This document shows positions 16,294-24,134 of a stretch of 24,134 nt of DNA, piece by piece. Every line of letters starts with the position of its first letter. The first letter of the stretch is position 1. The notes beneath the pieces are model-generated. The model worked only from the letters and a program-made list of their open reading frames with translations. It did not search any database and was not told the DNA's origin. Both the position numbers and the translations under genes were made by a program. This DNA comes from DASPUI01 sp035622995. GTDB taxonomy: Bacteria; Verrucomicrobiota; Verrucomicrobiia; Chthoniobacterales; UBA10450. Where the stretch lies: contig DASPUI010000191.1 in NCBI GenBank assembly GCA_035622995.1, positions 1 through 24,134 on the forward strand, read 5' to 3'.

Positions 16294-17643
16294 ATGAGCC
16301 GATTTCCAACGCCCTGGCAGCGAAAGACAATGTGGGCGGCGCTGACCGCGCTCTTCGTTGTTCTTCTGATCGTGATCGCAGGGGCGTTTGTCTGGGCCGG
16401 GGCAAGCGTGATTAGTTTTCTACAGCCAATTTTGATTCCGGTCGCGATCGCCGCAATTCTTGCGTACCTGCTCGATCCTCTGGTGACAAAAATGTGTCGT
16501 CGCGGCATGAAACGTACCCCGGCAATCGCCATCATTTTTCTGATGATCTTCATGCTGCTGACCGGCCTGGCCTGGTGGCTGGTCCCGACCGTTTCATTGC
16601 AAAGTGCAAACTTCGCCAAAGAGCTGCCCAGTTATACGCAAAGGGCGCGGGATCGTGTCGTCGATTTGGTTGTTCGCTACGAACGGGCCACGAAGGGCAA
16701 AGGTGCGTCGCTTACCGGCAGCATCGTGGGTTATTTTCTTGGTCCGGCGCCGTCGCCACATTCTCAGGCCCCTGCCTCCCAAACTCCGTCGCCCGAAACA
16801 TCAGCTACGCCTGTAGTCGAGAGCATCTCACCCGTTGCTTCCAAGGTGACATCAGCTGACCGCCAGCGCGTTCAAGCTGAAGTAGAGAAGTTTATCCCGA
16901 ATTTGCAGCCGTTTTTGCCCACCATAACTGAAAAGACCTGGAACATTGTGCGAAAGAGTGTCGGCGGCTTCCTCGGCGTGGCAGGTTTTCTTTTCAGCCT
17001 CATCATGGTTCCGATCTATTTGTTTTTCTTTTTGAAAGAGCGACCTGCGATTGAAAGCCACTGGGTAGATTATCTGCCGTTGCGCCCATCCGCATTGAGG
17101 AATGAGCTCGCAGAGACCCTGCTGGAAATCAACAGCTACATCGTTGCGTATTTTCGCGGTCAGTTATTGGTTTGTCTCGTCGACGGCGTACTCATCGGGA
17201 GTGCCCTCACCTTAGTGGGATTAAATTTCGCGCCTTTAATTGGCCTGCTGGTCGTTTTCCTTACCATGATTCCTTACATTGGAATCGTTATTTGCTGGAT
17301 TCCGGCTGTGGTCATCGCGGCCTTTCAATGGGGTGACTGGACACATCCAATGATAGTCACCGGTCTCTTTATCTTGATTCAAAACCTCGAAGGAATGTTT
17401 TACGCGCCGCGTATCGTTGGCGATTCGGTCGGTCTTCATCCGATGACAGTCATCGTCTCGATCTTCGTCTGGGGGTTGCTGATTGGCGGTTTGCTCGGGC
17501 CGATTCTCGCAGTTCCGCTAACGGCGACGATCAAGGTTTTGCTTGCTCGCTATGTCTGGGGGGCGCGCTTGCGGAACAAAGTCGCCAAAGGAGTGGAGCA
17601 AATCCCGGTGGTCCGGGAGGCGCAGCAACCGGCGGTAGTGTAG
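16294..17643 (+). CDS. PerM/AI-2E family permease
   Basis: A 449-residue membrane protein of the AI-2E/PerM (UPF0118) family, whose members have been linked to autoinducer-2 export, ion/proton exchange and other transport, so the substrate is open. Two N-terminal helices (about 13-38 and 43-62), one at 76-98, a large extracytoplasmic region (100-220), then helices around 221-247, 290-315, 316-345, 352-366 and 380-415 are seen. Family landmarks are FLQPILIPVAIAAILAYLLDP (shortened here: LQPILIPVAIAAILAYLLDP), FLTMIPYIG and a C-terminal LLGGLLGP-like GLLIGGLLGPILAVPL. Residues 150-184 form a Pro/Ser/Thr-rich insert unusual for the family. It is 71 bases after the first TPR gene. Confidence 0.9.
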   Translation: MSRFPTPWQRKTMWAALTALFVVLLIVIAGAFVWAGASVISFLQPILIPVAIAAILAYLLDPLVTKMCRRGMKRTPAIAIIFLMIFMLLTGLAWWLVPTVSLQSANFAKELPSYTQRARDRVVDLVVRYERATKGKGASLTGSIVGYFLGPAPSPHSQAPASQTPSPETSATPVVESISPVASKVTSADRQRVQAEVEKFIPNLQPFLPTITEKTWNIVRKSVGGFLGVAGFLFSLIMVPIYLFFFLKERPAIESHWVDYLPLRPSALRNELAETLLEINSYIVAYFRGQLLVCLVDGVLIGSALTLVGLNFAPLIGLLVVFLTMIPYIGIVICWIPAVVIAAFQWGDWTHPMIVTGLFILIQNLEGMFYAPRIVGDSVGLHPMTVIVSIFVWGLLIGGLLGPILAVPLTATIKVLLARYVWGARLRNKVAKGVEQIPVVREAQQPAVV

Positions 17644-17709
17644 TGGGACTTGGCTTGCCCTCCGCGGCGAGTTGCAATCTGGTTTGGCTCCGGCATACAA
17701 AGAGTAGCG

Positions 17710-19605
17710 ATGGGGGGAAAAGTCGTAGGCGTCCGGCGAAAACGAAGAGTGCGTTCCTTTCGTGACCTCGATTCGGTTTCGCTATTGCGCCATCATCTCA
17801 CACCCGTACGACTTGGTATTTACGCGGCCGCGATCGCCCTGCTCGTCATCTGCGGCGTTATCTTCTCCACTTCGGGAGTAAGGGCTTACCGCGCCTGGCG
17901 TGAAGCACATTTACTCAAACACGCTAACGAAATGCTGACGAACAAGAATTTTGCCGGTGCGGCAGCCGCTGCCCATGAGGTCTTGCAATTGCATCCCGAC
18001 TCTCTGTCGGCCTACCAAATTTTGGCCGAGGCGACCGAAAAAGAAAATCTGCAGGAGACAGTCGCCTGGCGTGCTCAGATCGCGCGGTTGCTTCCTGCCA
18101 ACGTCGAAAGTCAGCTTAATCTTGCTTCCGCGGCTCTGCGTTTCGGGGAGCTCGATTTGGCTCGCAAGGCGTTGAAGAATGTCGCCTCAGACCAACGCGA
18201 TCGCGCGAGTTATCACGTTGTGGCAGGTTGGCTAGCGCGAGCGGAAGGAAACCCGACCGAACAGGAAACGCAATTCGCGGCCGCGGTTGAGAAAGAGCCC
18301 GGCAACGAACTTTACCTGTTTAATCTCGCCGCTCTGCAAATTCGATCGCCGGATTCGCGCAAAAGCGCGCATGCTCGCGAAGTTCTTCAAGACCTGGTGC
18401 AACAAAGTGTCGCATTTCGCACCGGCGCATTGCGAGCGCTTTTGAACGATGCGGTCGAGCGTAATGACCTGGGGTCCGCCCAATCGCTTGCGCAAGACCT
18501 GCAGATGTCGCCGCAGGTCACATTCTCAGATTATCTGCTTTGCCTCAATTCTTACCGAAAACTCGATCCGAGAAAATTCGATGCTCTGCTCGAAAAAGTT
18601 AAGCCGGTTGCAGCACGCGATCCTGTCGACGTCGCGCTCTTAATGAATTGGATGAACGATAATGACCTGTCCGCCGAAGTTCTGAAATGGATGGACAAGC
18701 TGCCGTCGTCCCTGACCGATAAACCGCCCGCTGCCGTCGCAATCGCCCAATCATTTGCGGAAGTGAAAAATTGGTCGCGCCTCCGCCGCTGGACACGCAA
18801 TGGTTTATGGGAAGGCGCCGAACATCTTCGACTCGCTTATCAGGCCTACAGCGCCCATCAATCGCGCCAGTCCAGCGCCGATGCCGAATTCGAATCCCTT
18901 TGGCAGGCGGCCGAGCGAGCGACAAACGAGCAACCGGAAAAAGAGCTGGACCTCGCTCGTCGCGCCACTGCATGGAACCTATCGATCGAAGCCGAACAAC
19001 TTTGGTCGCAATTGTCCCACAATCCATCAACTCGGCGGGAAGCACTCGATGCGCTTTACCATTTTTATCGCAGCAGCAACGATTTCAAAAAACTGTACGA
19101 CGTTCTTCAGCGCCTGCACGAAAACTCGCCTAACGAAGCCGCGATTACGGCCAACCTTGCCCGTCTCGGCCTGAACATCGAACAGAACACGAAACAGTCA
19201 CAGGAATTGGCGAAAGAGGCTTACGACCGCGAGCCGTCAAATCCAACCTGCGCCATAACCTATGCATTTTCGCTTTACGCCAGTGGGCGTACGACGGAAG
19301 GAATCGATGTCATCAAAAAAATCCCGCCCGAACAACTGAATGACCCGCACGCGGCTGTTTACGCTGCAGTTCTTTTTCTCGATGACAATCAAGTCGATAT
19401 GGCCAGGCAGTATATCGATGCTGCGCACCGCGGTTCACTCTATGCTGAAGAGAAACAGTTGCTCGAAGACGAATTGGCAAAAGTGTCCGGGCTTACCGCG
19501 AGTCCGACACCCTCTTCGTCAGTCCGGCCGGCCGCCTCCCCGAAACCGTCGGCAACGCCAATTTCCAAAACCAGCCGTGCGGCAGCGGCCGCTGCGACAC
19601 CGTAA
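17710..19605 (+). CDS. Membrane-anchored TPR-like protein with Pro/Ala-rich tail
   Basis: A 631-residue protein of unknown function. It opens with a strongly basic stretch (VRRKRRVRS), a single transmembrane helix at about 33-53 (RLGIYAAAIALLVICGVIF), then a helical repeat region to about 590. Some units fit TPR (LTNKNFAGAAAAAHEVLQLH, EREPSNPTCAITYAFSLYAS-like near 510-530), others are weaker. The last 40 residues are a Ser/Pro/Ala-rich tail (SPTPSSSVRPAASPKPSATP and on). The topology puts the repeats outside the cytoplasm. The ATG at 17710 is preferred over a TTG at 17650 because the extra 20 residues look like translated spacer. It follows the PerM gene by 66 bases and converges with rtcB, 3 bases away. 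Confidence 0.8.
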   Translation: MGGKVVGVRRKRRVRSFRDLDSVSLLRHHLTPVRLGIYAAAIALLVICGVIFSTSGVRAYRAWREAHLLKHANEMLTNKNFAGAAAAAHEVLQLHPDSLSAYQILAEATEKENLQETVAWRAQIARLLPANVESQLNLASAALRFGELDLARKALKNVASDQRDRASYHVVAGWLARAEGNPTEQETQFAAAVEKEPGNELYLFNLAALQIRSPDSRKSAHAREVLQDLVQQSVAFRTGALRALLNDAVERNDLGSAQSLAQDLQMSPQVTFSDYLLCLNSYRKLDPRKFDALLEKVKPVAARDPVDVALLMNWMNDNDLSAEVLKWMDKLPSSLTDKPPAAVAIAQSFAEVKNWSRLRRWTRNGLWEGAEHLRLAYQAYSAHQSRQSSADAEFESLWQAAERATNEQPEKELDLARRATAWNLSIEAEQLWSQLSHNPSTRREALDALYHFYRSSNDFKKLYDVLQRLHENSPNEAAITANLARLGLNIEQNTKQSQELAKEAYDREPSNPTCAITYAFSLYASGRTTEGIDVIKKIPPEQLNDPHAAVYAAVLFLDDNQVDMARQYIDAAHRGSLYAEEKQLLEDELAKVSGLTASPTPSSSVRPAASPKPSATPISKTSRAAAAAATP

Positions 19606-19608
19606 CCG

Positions 19609-20784
19609 TCAATCTTTGTAAGGATCGACAATATCCCGACCGGCCATCGCCACGCCCAGCGGACACAACGTGTGCCGAACCCGAATCGTTCCCGCATGGG
19701 CTGCGAGCACGTCCGGCAAGCGTCGATACGCTTGCGGCGCTTCATCCAGATCGCCACCGCGCAAGATAATTCCACGGTCATGCAACCATTTCATCATCTC
19801 ATCGTGCCTAACGAATCCTTCCTGCCGAATTCGTTTGTTCCCAACTCTAACGAACCTTCCCTTCGCCGCCGTCCGCGACATGATTCGGCCAGCGCCGTGA
19901 ACAGTTGAGAAGAGCGCTTCGCGGGAATCGGGCGAATCGACTCCTTCGATGATCACCGCGTCGTCCCCCATGCTGCCGCCAACAAATCCTTTTTGCCCCG
20001 GGAAGGCCGGTGTCGCGCCTTTGCGCACCACCCAGTATTCCTCATCTCCGTGCTTTTCGCGCCAGGCGAAGTTGTGATGATTGTGCACTTCTTCAAGAAC
20101 TCGGGCCTCGAGGATCTTTTGCACAACACGGCGCGCGACCGCTTCCCGGCCCGCGTACGCATAACGACCGGCCAGATGCATTCCAGCCAAATAATCCCGT
20201 CCTATTTCCGACCTCTCTTCGACCACTGTTGGCGGAACGTCCATTCCATCTTTTCCACCAGCCGCTTTCAAGAAATGCGTCGCCGTTTTGTGTCCGAGAC
20301 CGCGCGATCCAAAATGAACGCCAACCCAAATTCGACCCTGCTCATCCGCGAAGAGATCGACATAGTGGTTGCCGCCTCCCACCGTCCCGAGCTGTTCGGC
20401 CGCCATCGATTTCAAGCCAGCGATCGGCTTTATCTCCCAAGCCGGATCTTCAAATAGTTCGTGGTCGATCCGCGTTTTGCTTTTGCGGCCGATGCCAAAC
20501 GAGATGTCACGAACAATATCGTTCATGATCTGGTCGATCTTTGGCGCGATCTCTTCCCGGCTGGCATCGGTCAGGATCGCCAAATTTCCGCAAGCGATGT
20601 CGAATCCAACGCCGCTCAGGGAAATCTCATCCCTGTAAGCAACCACGCCGCCGATCGGTTGGGCATAACCCTTGTGCCCGTCGGCGCAGAGGACCGCCCG
20701 CTCACCGCCCAATGCAAGGCAGGTTTCGATTTGCCGCACTGTAGCAGCATCGTGCTGGCCGAAGATTTTCGTCGGTCGCGTCAC
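19609..20784 (-). CDS. rtcB: RtcB-family RNA ligase
   Basis: RtcB joins RNA ends bearing 2',3'-cyclic phosphate or 3'-phosphate to 5'-OH ends, using GTP and Mn2+ in tRNA splicing and RNA repair. The 391-residue protein keeps the metal and nucleotide sites: GVGFDIACG (Asp62, Cys65), VGGGNHYVD (His140), VHFGSRGLG (His157), a His-rich HNHHN (234-238), and the guanylate-accepting His296 in VHGAGRIMSR. The end LCPLGVAMAGRDIVDPYK is also typical. It is shorter than the common 410-480-residue form and starts at GTG, with an in-frame stop 11 codons upstream, so it belongs to a compact RtcB subgroup. The 38-base spacer from a 2H phosphodiesterase gene suggests joint action on RNA ends. Confidence 0.93.
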   Translation of the reverse strand: MTRPTKIFGQHDAATVRQIETCLALGGERAVLCADGHKGYAQPIGGVVAYRDEISLSGVGFDIACGNLAILTDASREEIAPKIDQIMNDIVRDISFGIGRKSKTRIDHELFEDPAWEIKPIAGLKSMAAEQLGTVGGGNHYVDLFADEQGRIWVGVHFGSRGLGHKTATHFLKAAGGKDGMDVPPTVVEERSEIGRDYLAGMHLAGRYAYAGREAVARRVVQKILEARVLEEVHNHHNFAWREKHGDEEYWVVRKGATPAFPGQKGFVGGSMGDDAVIIEGVDSPDSREALFSTVHGAGRIMSRTAAKGRFVRVGNKRIRQEGFVRHDEMMKWLHDRGIILRGGDLDEAPQAYRRLPDVLAAHAGTIRVRHTLCPLGVAMAGRDIVDPYKD

Positions 20785-20822
20785 CGCAGAAAGTCTGCCC
20801 CGCCGTCCAAGATTTCAATCCG

Positions 20823-21344
20823 CTATCCCCGCAGCGATTTCCGGGCGACGATTCTCCACCCTTCAACATCGGCTCGCGTGCGGACCGGCAGCCTCAAACG
20901 CACTGCAACAATCGAATCGAAGACCACATCGCGAAAAGGGAATTTCAAGGTCGACGCAAGCTCTCGCGTCGTCCGGGCTGATGTTTTTTTGTAAAGCAAA
21001 CTGACGTGCGGATCGCGCAGACGGCGCGGCCGAACTTTGGCTGCGGTGCCAAGGTCGCTGACCAGTTTTTCCAATGCGCCGTCGGATCTAAATCGCACGA
21101 AAAGTGTTTTCGTGAACTTCGAGGAAGTCGCAGTCTCACGAATGCGCAGTCGCACTGGCTCGGCTTTGAGACAGCGCAAAACAGCTTTCGGAGTCGGCCG
21201 ATTTTTCTCCGAAACCAACAGGGTCAGGTGCGGCTCAAACTCTGGCGCGTCCAGTTCGTGGCAGAAGATGCGGATAATTTGACAAAATAATTCCCGTTCG
21301 CCTTTCTCTGGAAGTAACCAATAGACAATTGCGCCTTTTTTCAT
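20823..21344 (-). CDS. 2H-family cyclic phosphodiesterase-like protein
   Basis: A 173-residue 2H phosphoesterase resembling the CPDase-like (plant and yeast cyclic phosphodiesterase) branch rather than ThpR. The two catalytic motifs are HLTL (His39, Thr41) in FEPHLTLLVSE and HVSL (His113, Ser115) in DPHVSLLYK. It starts MKKGAIVYWLLPEKGE, and the core has RFRSDGALEKLVSDLG between the motifs. CPDase-like enzymes hydrolyse cyclic phosphates such as ADP-ribose 1'',2''-cyclic phosphate made in tRNA splicing, or 2',3'-cyclic nucleotides. Placed just before rtcB on the same strand, it plausibly processes RNA ends or cyclic by-products. Substrate is an inference. Confidence 0.85.
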   Translation of the reverse strand: MKKGAIVYWLLPEKGERELFCQIIRIFCHELDAPEFEPHLTLLVSEKNRPTPKAVLRCLKAEPVRLRIRETATSSKFTKTLFVRFRSDGALEKLVSDLGTAAKVRPRRLRDPHVSLLYKKTSARTTRELASTLKFPFRDVVFDSIVAVRLRLPVRTRADVEGWRIVARKSLRG

Positions 21345-21462
21345 GCGTCAACGCGTTGGAATTGCGATCGAACGTTAATTCTAAGCCTTTTGCTGTCCGA
21401 CTGTCGATCCTGACAATGTGCGAATGAGTTGGCGCGCAATGGCTAGTGGCGCAAATTATCGC

Positions 21463-22701
21463 ATGCACAAACCGGTGAGCAGCGGCGTCGATTGGCCAGC
21501 GCTCCGAAATGATTTTCCGATTCTGCGGGAACACGTTCATGGATATCCGCTAATTTATTTCGACAATGCGGCCACCTCGCAAAAGCCGAGAGCAGTCGTC
21601 GAAGCGCTCCGAAACTATTACGAACACGAAAACGCCAATGTGCACCGTGGCCTGCACGAGCTGAGCCGGCGCGCTACCGACCATTACGAGGGCTCGCGTC
21701 AGCGGGTGGCTGATTTCATCGGCGCTGCCTGCGCCGACGAAATCGTGTTTACGCGCGGCACAACTGAGAGCATAAACCTCGTCGTCCAGGCGTGGGGTGG
21801 AAAATTCCTGCGACCGGGAGACCTGATTTTGCTGACGGAAATGGAGCATCACAGCAACTTGGTACCCTGGCAGTTGTTGGCGGAGCGAACTGGCGCCCGC
21901 ATTCGCTTTGTTCCGGTGCAGGACGATGGCACCCTGGCGCTCGAAACACTGGAAACGCTGCTCACCCCGGAAGTAAAAATCTTCGCTTTCACTCATGTCT
22001 CCAATTCGTTAGGCACAATCAATCCGGTGCCGGATCTCTGCCGGAAAGCGCACGCTGTCGGCGCGGTGACGCTGGTTGATGCAGCCCAAAGCGCCGGCCA
22101 CATGCCGCTCAATGTTCAGGAGATGGGCTGTGATTTTCTGGCCTTCTCCGGTCACAAAATGTGTGGCCCGACCGGAATTGGCGTGCTTTACGCCCGGTCC
22201 CAGATTCTCGAAACGATACCACCTTGGCAAGGTGGCGGCGAAATGATCACCAGCGTAACGCTGGCGAAAAGCACATTTAAAAAATCACCGCATCGCTTTG
22301 AAGCCGGCACACCCAACATCGCCGGCGCCATCGGCCTTGCGGCAGCAATCGATTATATTGACGGAATCGGCCGCGACGAAATTTTCCGGCATGATCTCGA
22401 TCTCACGACGTATGCGACCGCGCGCCTCGCTGAAACGTCTGGCGTCCGGATTCTCGGACCGCCGCCCCCGAAAGGTGCGCTCGTTAGCCTTGTGGTAAAC
22501 TCAGCTCACCCCCACGACCTGACAACTTTCGCCGATCAACATGGACTCGCTCTGCGCGGCGGCCATCATTGCAATCAGCCACTGATGCGCCGATTCGGTC
22601 TGCCCGGAACAACCCGGGCCAGTTTTTATTTTTACAATACTCGAGAGGAGATCGATCAAATGATCGGGATTCTTGAGCGCGCCTTGCGTTTCTTTTCATG
22701 A
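21463..22701 (+). CDS. sufS: Cysteine desulfurase SufS
   Basis: A PLP-dependent enzyme that takes sulfur from cysteine as a persulfide for Fe-S cluster assembly. Key parts are FDNAATSQKP near the start, ENANVHRG, the His at 129-130 in EMEHHSNLVPW, Asp206 in LVDAAQS, the PLP lysine Lys232 in FSGHKMCGPTGIG, and the persulfide Cys370 in RGGHHCNQPLM. The ATG at 21463 gives 412 residues and the usual start (WPALRNDFPIL); starts at 21418, 21424 and 21439 would add 8-15 residues with no family match. No strong Shine-Dalgarno sequence is seen. The stop overlaps sufU (ATGA). It diverges from the 2H gene at 21344. Confidence 0.95.
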   Translation: MHKPVSSGVDWPALRNDFPILREHVHGYPLIYFDNAATSQKPRAVVEALRNYYEHENANVHRGLHELSRRATDHYEGSRQRVADFIGAACADEIVFTRGTTESINLVVQAWGGKFLRPGDLILLTEMEHHSNLVPWQLLAERTGARIRFVPVQDDGTLALETLETLLTPEVKIFAFTHVSNSLGTINPVPDLCRKAHAVGAVTLVDAAQSAGHMPLNVQEMGCDFLAFSGHKMCGPTGIGVLYARSQILETIPPWQGGGEMITSVTLAKSTFKKSPHRFEAGTPNIAGAIGLAAAIDYIDGIGRDEIFRHDLDLTTYATARLAETSGVRILGPPPPKGALVSLVVNSAHPHDLTTFADQHGLALRGGHHCNQPLMRRFGLPGTTRASFYFYNTREEIDQMIGILERALRFFS

Positions 22702-23171
22702 CCGGCGAACTGGAAGAGCTTTACCAGGATGTGATCCTTGATCACTCGCGACGGCCGCGGAATTTCGGTGACATGGCCGATGCCGACGTGCGTGTCCATG
22801 GCGATAATCCCGCGTGCGGCGACGAAATTCATCTCGGTGTAAAATTCGATCCCGGCGGCGCGCTGGAGAAAATTAAGTTTACCGGGCACGGTTGTGCGAT
22901 CAGTCAGGCGTCGGCTTCCTTGATGACCATGAAGTTGAAAGGCAAGAGCCGTGAGGAGGCGTTGAAACTGTTCGGTTCGTTCCGCGATCTGGTGACGCTG
23001 GACGCAAACGACGCCTCCAAGTCCCTCGGTGATCTTCGTGCGATGCGCGGCGTCCGAAAATTTCCGCAGCGCGTAAAATGCGCGATGCTCGCCTGGCGAG
23101 CTCTTGCACAGGCATTGCAACAAAAGGAAGGCGAATCGACAATTTCGACCGAAGAGCCTGAGTCTGGCTAG
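22698..23171 (+). CDS. sufU: SufU-type Fe-S assembly scaffold / sulfur acceptor
   Basis: SufU is the zinc-bound IscU-like partner that accepts sulfur from SufS. The 157-residue protein has LYQDVILDHSRRPRNFG at the start, then NPACGD (Cys40, Asp42), GHGCAISQASAS (Cys66), an insert typical of SufU relative to IscU, and RVKCAMLAW (Cys128). These are the zinc and sulfur ligands of the family. It ends in a short acidic tail. Coupling to sufS by a 4-base overlap fits the SufS-SufU pair of Gram-positive-like SUF systems; sufB, sufC and sufD are not in the window. Confidence 0.95.
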   Translation: MTGELEELYQDVILDHSRRPRNFGDMADADVRVHGDNPACGDEIHLGVKFDPGGALEKIKFTGHGCAISQASASLMTMKLKGKSREEALKLFGSFRDLVTLDANDASKSLGDLRAMRGVRKFPQRVKCAMLAWRALAQALQQKEGESTISTEEPESG

Positions 23172-23185
23172 GAAAGCTCTTTGAC

Positions 23186-23545
23186 ATGCCCACGAACGTT
23201 CTTGGCACTGAATTGAAATGCTGCTGCCGCAATCCGATCACCGGATTCTATCGGGATGGATTTTGTCGCACTGGGCCGGAAGATATCGGACTGCACACGG
23301 TCTGTGTAAAAGTAACGCGCGAGTTTCTCGATTTCTCCGTGCTCGACGGCAACGATCTGGTCACGCCGATTCCCGAATTTGGTTTTCCCGGCCTCAATCC
23401 AGGCGACAAGTGGTGCGTCTGCGTTACCCGCTGGAAGGCAGCGCTCGATCACGGCCGCGCCGCGCCCATCGATCTCGAAGCGACTCATTCTTCAGTCCTT
23501 GAATTTGTTTCGCTCGAGGATCTGAAAGCGCACGCGCTCAAATGA
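23186..23545 (+). CDS. DUF2237 family protein
   Basis: A 119-residue cytoplasmic protein of a widespread family without known function. It has the family core: MPTNVLGTELKCCCRNPITG, GFYRDGFCRTGPEDIGLHTV, GNDLVTPIPEFGFPGLNPGD, WCVCVTRW, then an EATH segment and LKAHALK at the end. It is rich in cysteine (12-14, 27, 40, 77, 79), conserved in part within the family and suggestive of a metal or redox site. It follows sufU by 14 bases, so a link with Fe-S or sulfur handling is possible but unproven. Length is normal. Confidence 0.9.
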   Translation: MPTNVLGTELKCCCRNPITGFYRDGFCRTGPEDIGLHTVCVKVTREFLDFSVLDGNDLVTPIPEFGFPGLNPGDKWCVCVTRWKAALDHGRAAPIDLEATHSSVLEFVSLEDLKAHALK

Positions 23546-23587
23546 TTCGGGCTTCCTTTGGCCCAAAAACAGCTTCCTTTTCGGGGC

Positions 23588-24134
23588 ATGTTGCCTCCGT
23601 TCATCCGACTTTATCGCGGCCAAGTCATCCTGGTCGGCGTCGCGACTGTTGCGCTGCTCACTGGCAATAGCTGGGGTCAATCAAGCCAATATCGCAACGA
23701 ACCGATTTATTCTTCGCGAACGGTCGACGGCGTGCCGCTGCAACCGTTTTCTCTAAGGGTTTCGTATTACACTCCGCGAAACGTTCATCCAACCCGGCCG
23801 CCGCGCGAAAATGAAACCAGTCTAGAGTCCAACGGAGCGCATCTGGTGGTCTCGGGAGATCGCGCGGTTGTGCGGCATGGCATCGCCTACGCACCCTCAA
23901 ACGCCCCCGATCGCGTGAAAAATGCAATCTGGGCGGTGAACTCAATTTGCAATCGGCCCTATGTTTGGGGCGGCGGTCACGGGTCGTTTCACGATTACGG
24001 TTACGATTGTTCCGGCACAGTCTCGTACGCGCTGCATTATGCGGGTGCGCTGAATCAACCGCTCGCCTCCAGCGAGTTAACTCGTTTCGGCGAACGCGGA
24101 CGCGGACGCTGGATTACGATTTATTCGCGCCACG
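23588..24134 (+). CDS. NlpC/P60-family cell-wall peptidase (partial, cut by window end)
   Basis: The frame is open from the ATG at 23588 to the end of the window (182 codons, no stop), so the C-terminus is missing. Residues about 11-30 (GQVILVGVATVALLTGNSWG) look like a signal peptide. After an unassigned region comes NRPYVWGGGHGSFHDYGYDC followed by SGTVSYALHYAGAL (about 122-154). This is the NlpC/P60 signature: YVWGG, then the catalytic Cys141 in YDCSG. The catalytic His would lie past the window edge. Such enzymes cleave peptide links in peptidoglycan. It starts 42 bases after the DUF2237 gene. Confidence 0.83.
   Translation, partial: MLPPFIRLYRGQVILVGVATVALLTGNSWGQSSQYRNEPIYSSRTVDGVPLQPFSLRVSYYTPRNVHPTRPPRENETSLESNGAHLVVSGDRAVVRHGIAYAPSNAPDRVKNAIWAVNSICNRPYVWGGGHGSFHDYGYDCSGTVSYALHYAGALNQPLASSELTRFGERGRGRWITIYSRH

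Noticed and set aside
23549..23570. GGGC-GCCC hairpin after the DUF2237 gene as a terminator
   Set aside because: It is followed by A residues on the plus strand and has no T run on the minus strand; the stem is only 4 bp.

Overview
This 24.1 kb window is a gene-dense stretch of bacterial chromosome with GC in the mid-50s. Spacers are short and many genes overlap start-to-stop by four bases. There are no insertion sequences, phage genes or CRISPR arrays. The gene content (ergothioneine synthesis, two TPR proteins with N-terminal export or anchor segments, a DUF2237 protein, SufS/SufU, and a tiny AURKAIP1/COX24-type ribosomal protein next to a tRNA) fits an uncultured soil bacterium of the Verrucomicrobiota, perhaps Chthoniobacterales-like. 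That placement is an inference from protein flavour and not from a marker tree.

Layout. 39-5963 (+) is one tightly packed five-gene unit: egtB (TTG start), egtD, an osmoprotectant-type ABC ATPase, a single polypeptide carrying a secreted substrate-binding domain followed by the permease domain, and an aldehyde dehydrogenase. 6010-7122 (-) is a PA0069-type radical SAM protein. 7253-7340 is tRNA-Ser(UGA). A PAP2 phosphatase (-) and an ArnT-like glycosyltransferase (+) diverge with only 5 bp between their starts. ruvA is followed by a small inverted-repeat spacer and an unrecognised ATP-grasp-like protein. From about 13750 down to 11521 (-) runs rpoZ - smpB - SDR oxidoreductase - thpR. 14039-14307 holds tRNA-Pro(CGG) and the 34-residue ribosomal-type protein. 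14384-19605 (+) holds TPR protein - PerM/AI-2E-type permease - TPR protein. 21344-19609 (-) is a 2H cyclic-phosphodiesterase-like protein followed by RtcB, an RNA-repair pair. 21463-23545 (+) is sufS - sufU - DUF2237. The window ends inside an NlpC/P60 peptidase.

How the genes fit together. EgtD trimethylates histidine to hercynine and EgtB adds the cysteine-derived sulfur. The co-transcribed ABC system resembles glycine betaine/choline transporters and the ergothioneine importer EgtUV, but its substrate-binding and permease domains are in the order SBD-TMD, which is the reverse of EgtU as I recall it. This is the most interesting system in the window: a candidate combined synthesis and uptake (or recapture) locus for ergothioneine or its betaine precursors. 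The RtcB/2H pair and the separate ThpR give the window two 2H phosphoesterases and an RNA ligase acting on 2',3'-cyclic-phosphate chemistry. The remaining genes are mostly housekeeping: recombination, trans-translation, RNA polymerase omega and Fe-S assembly.
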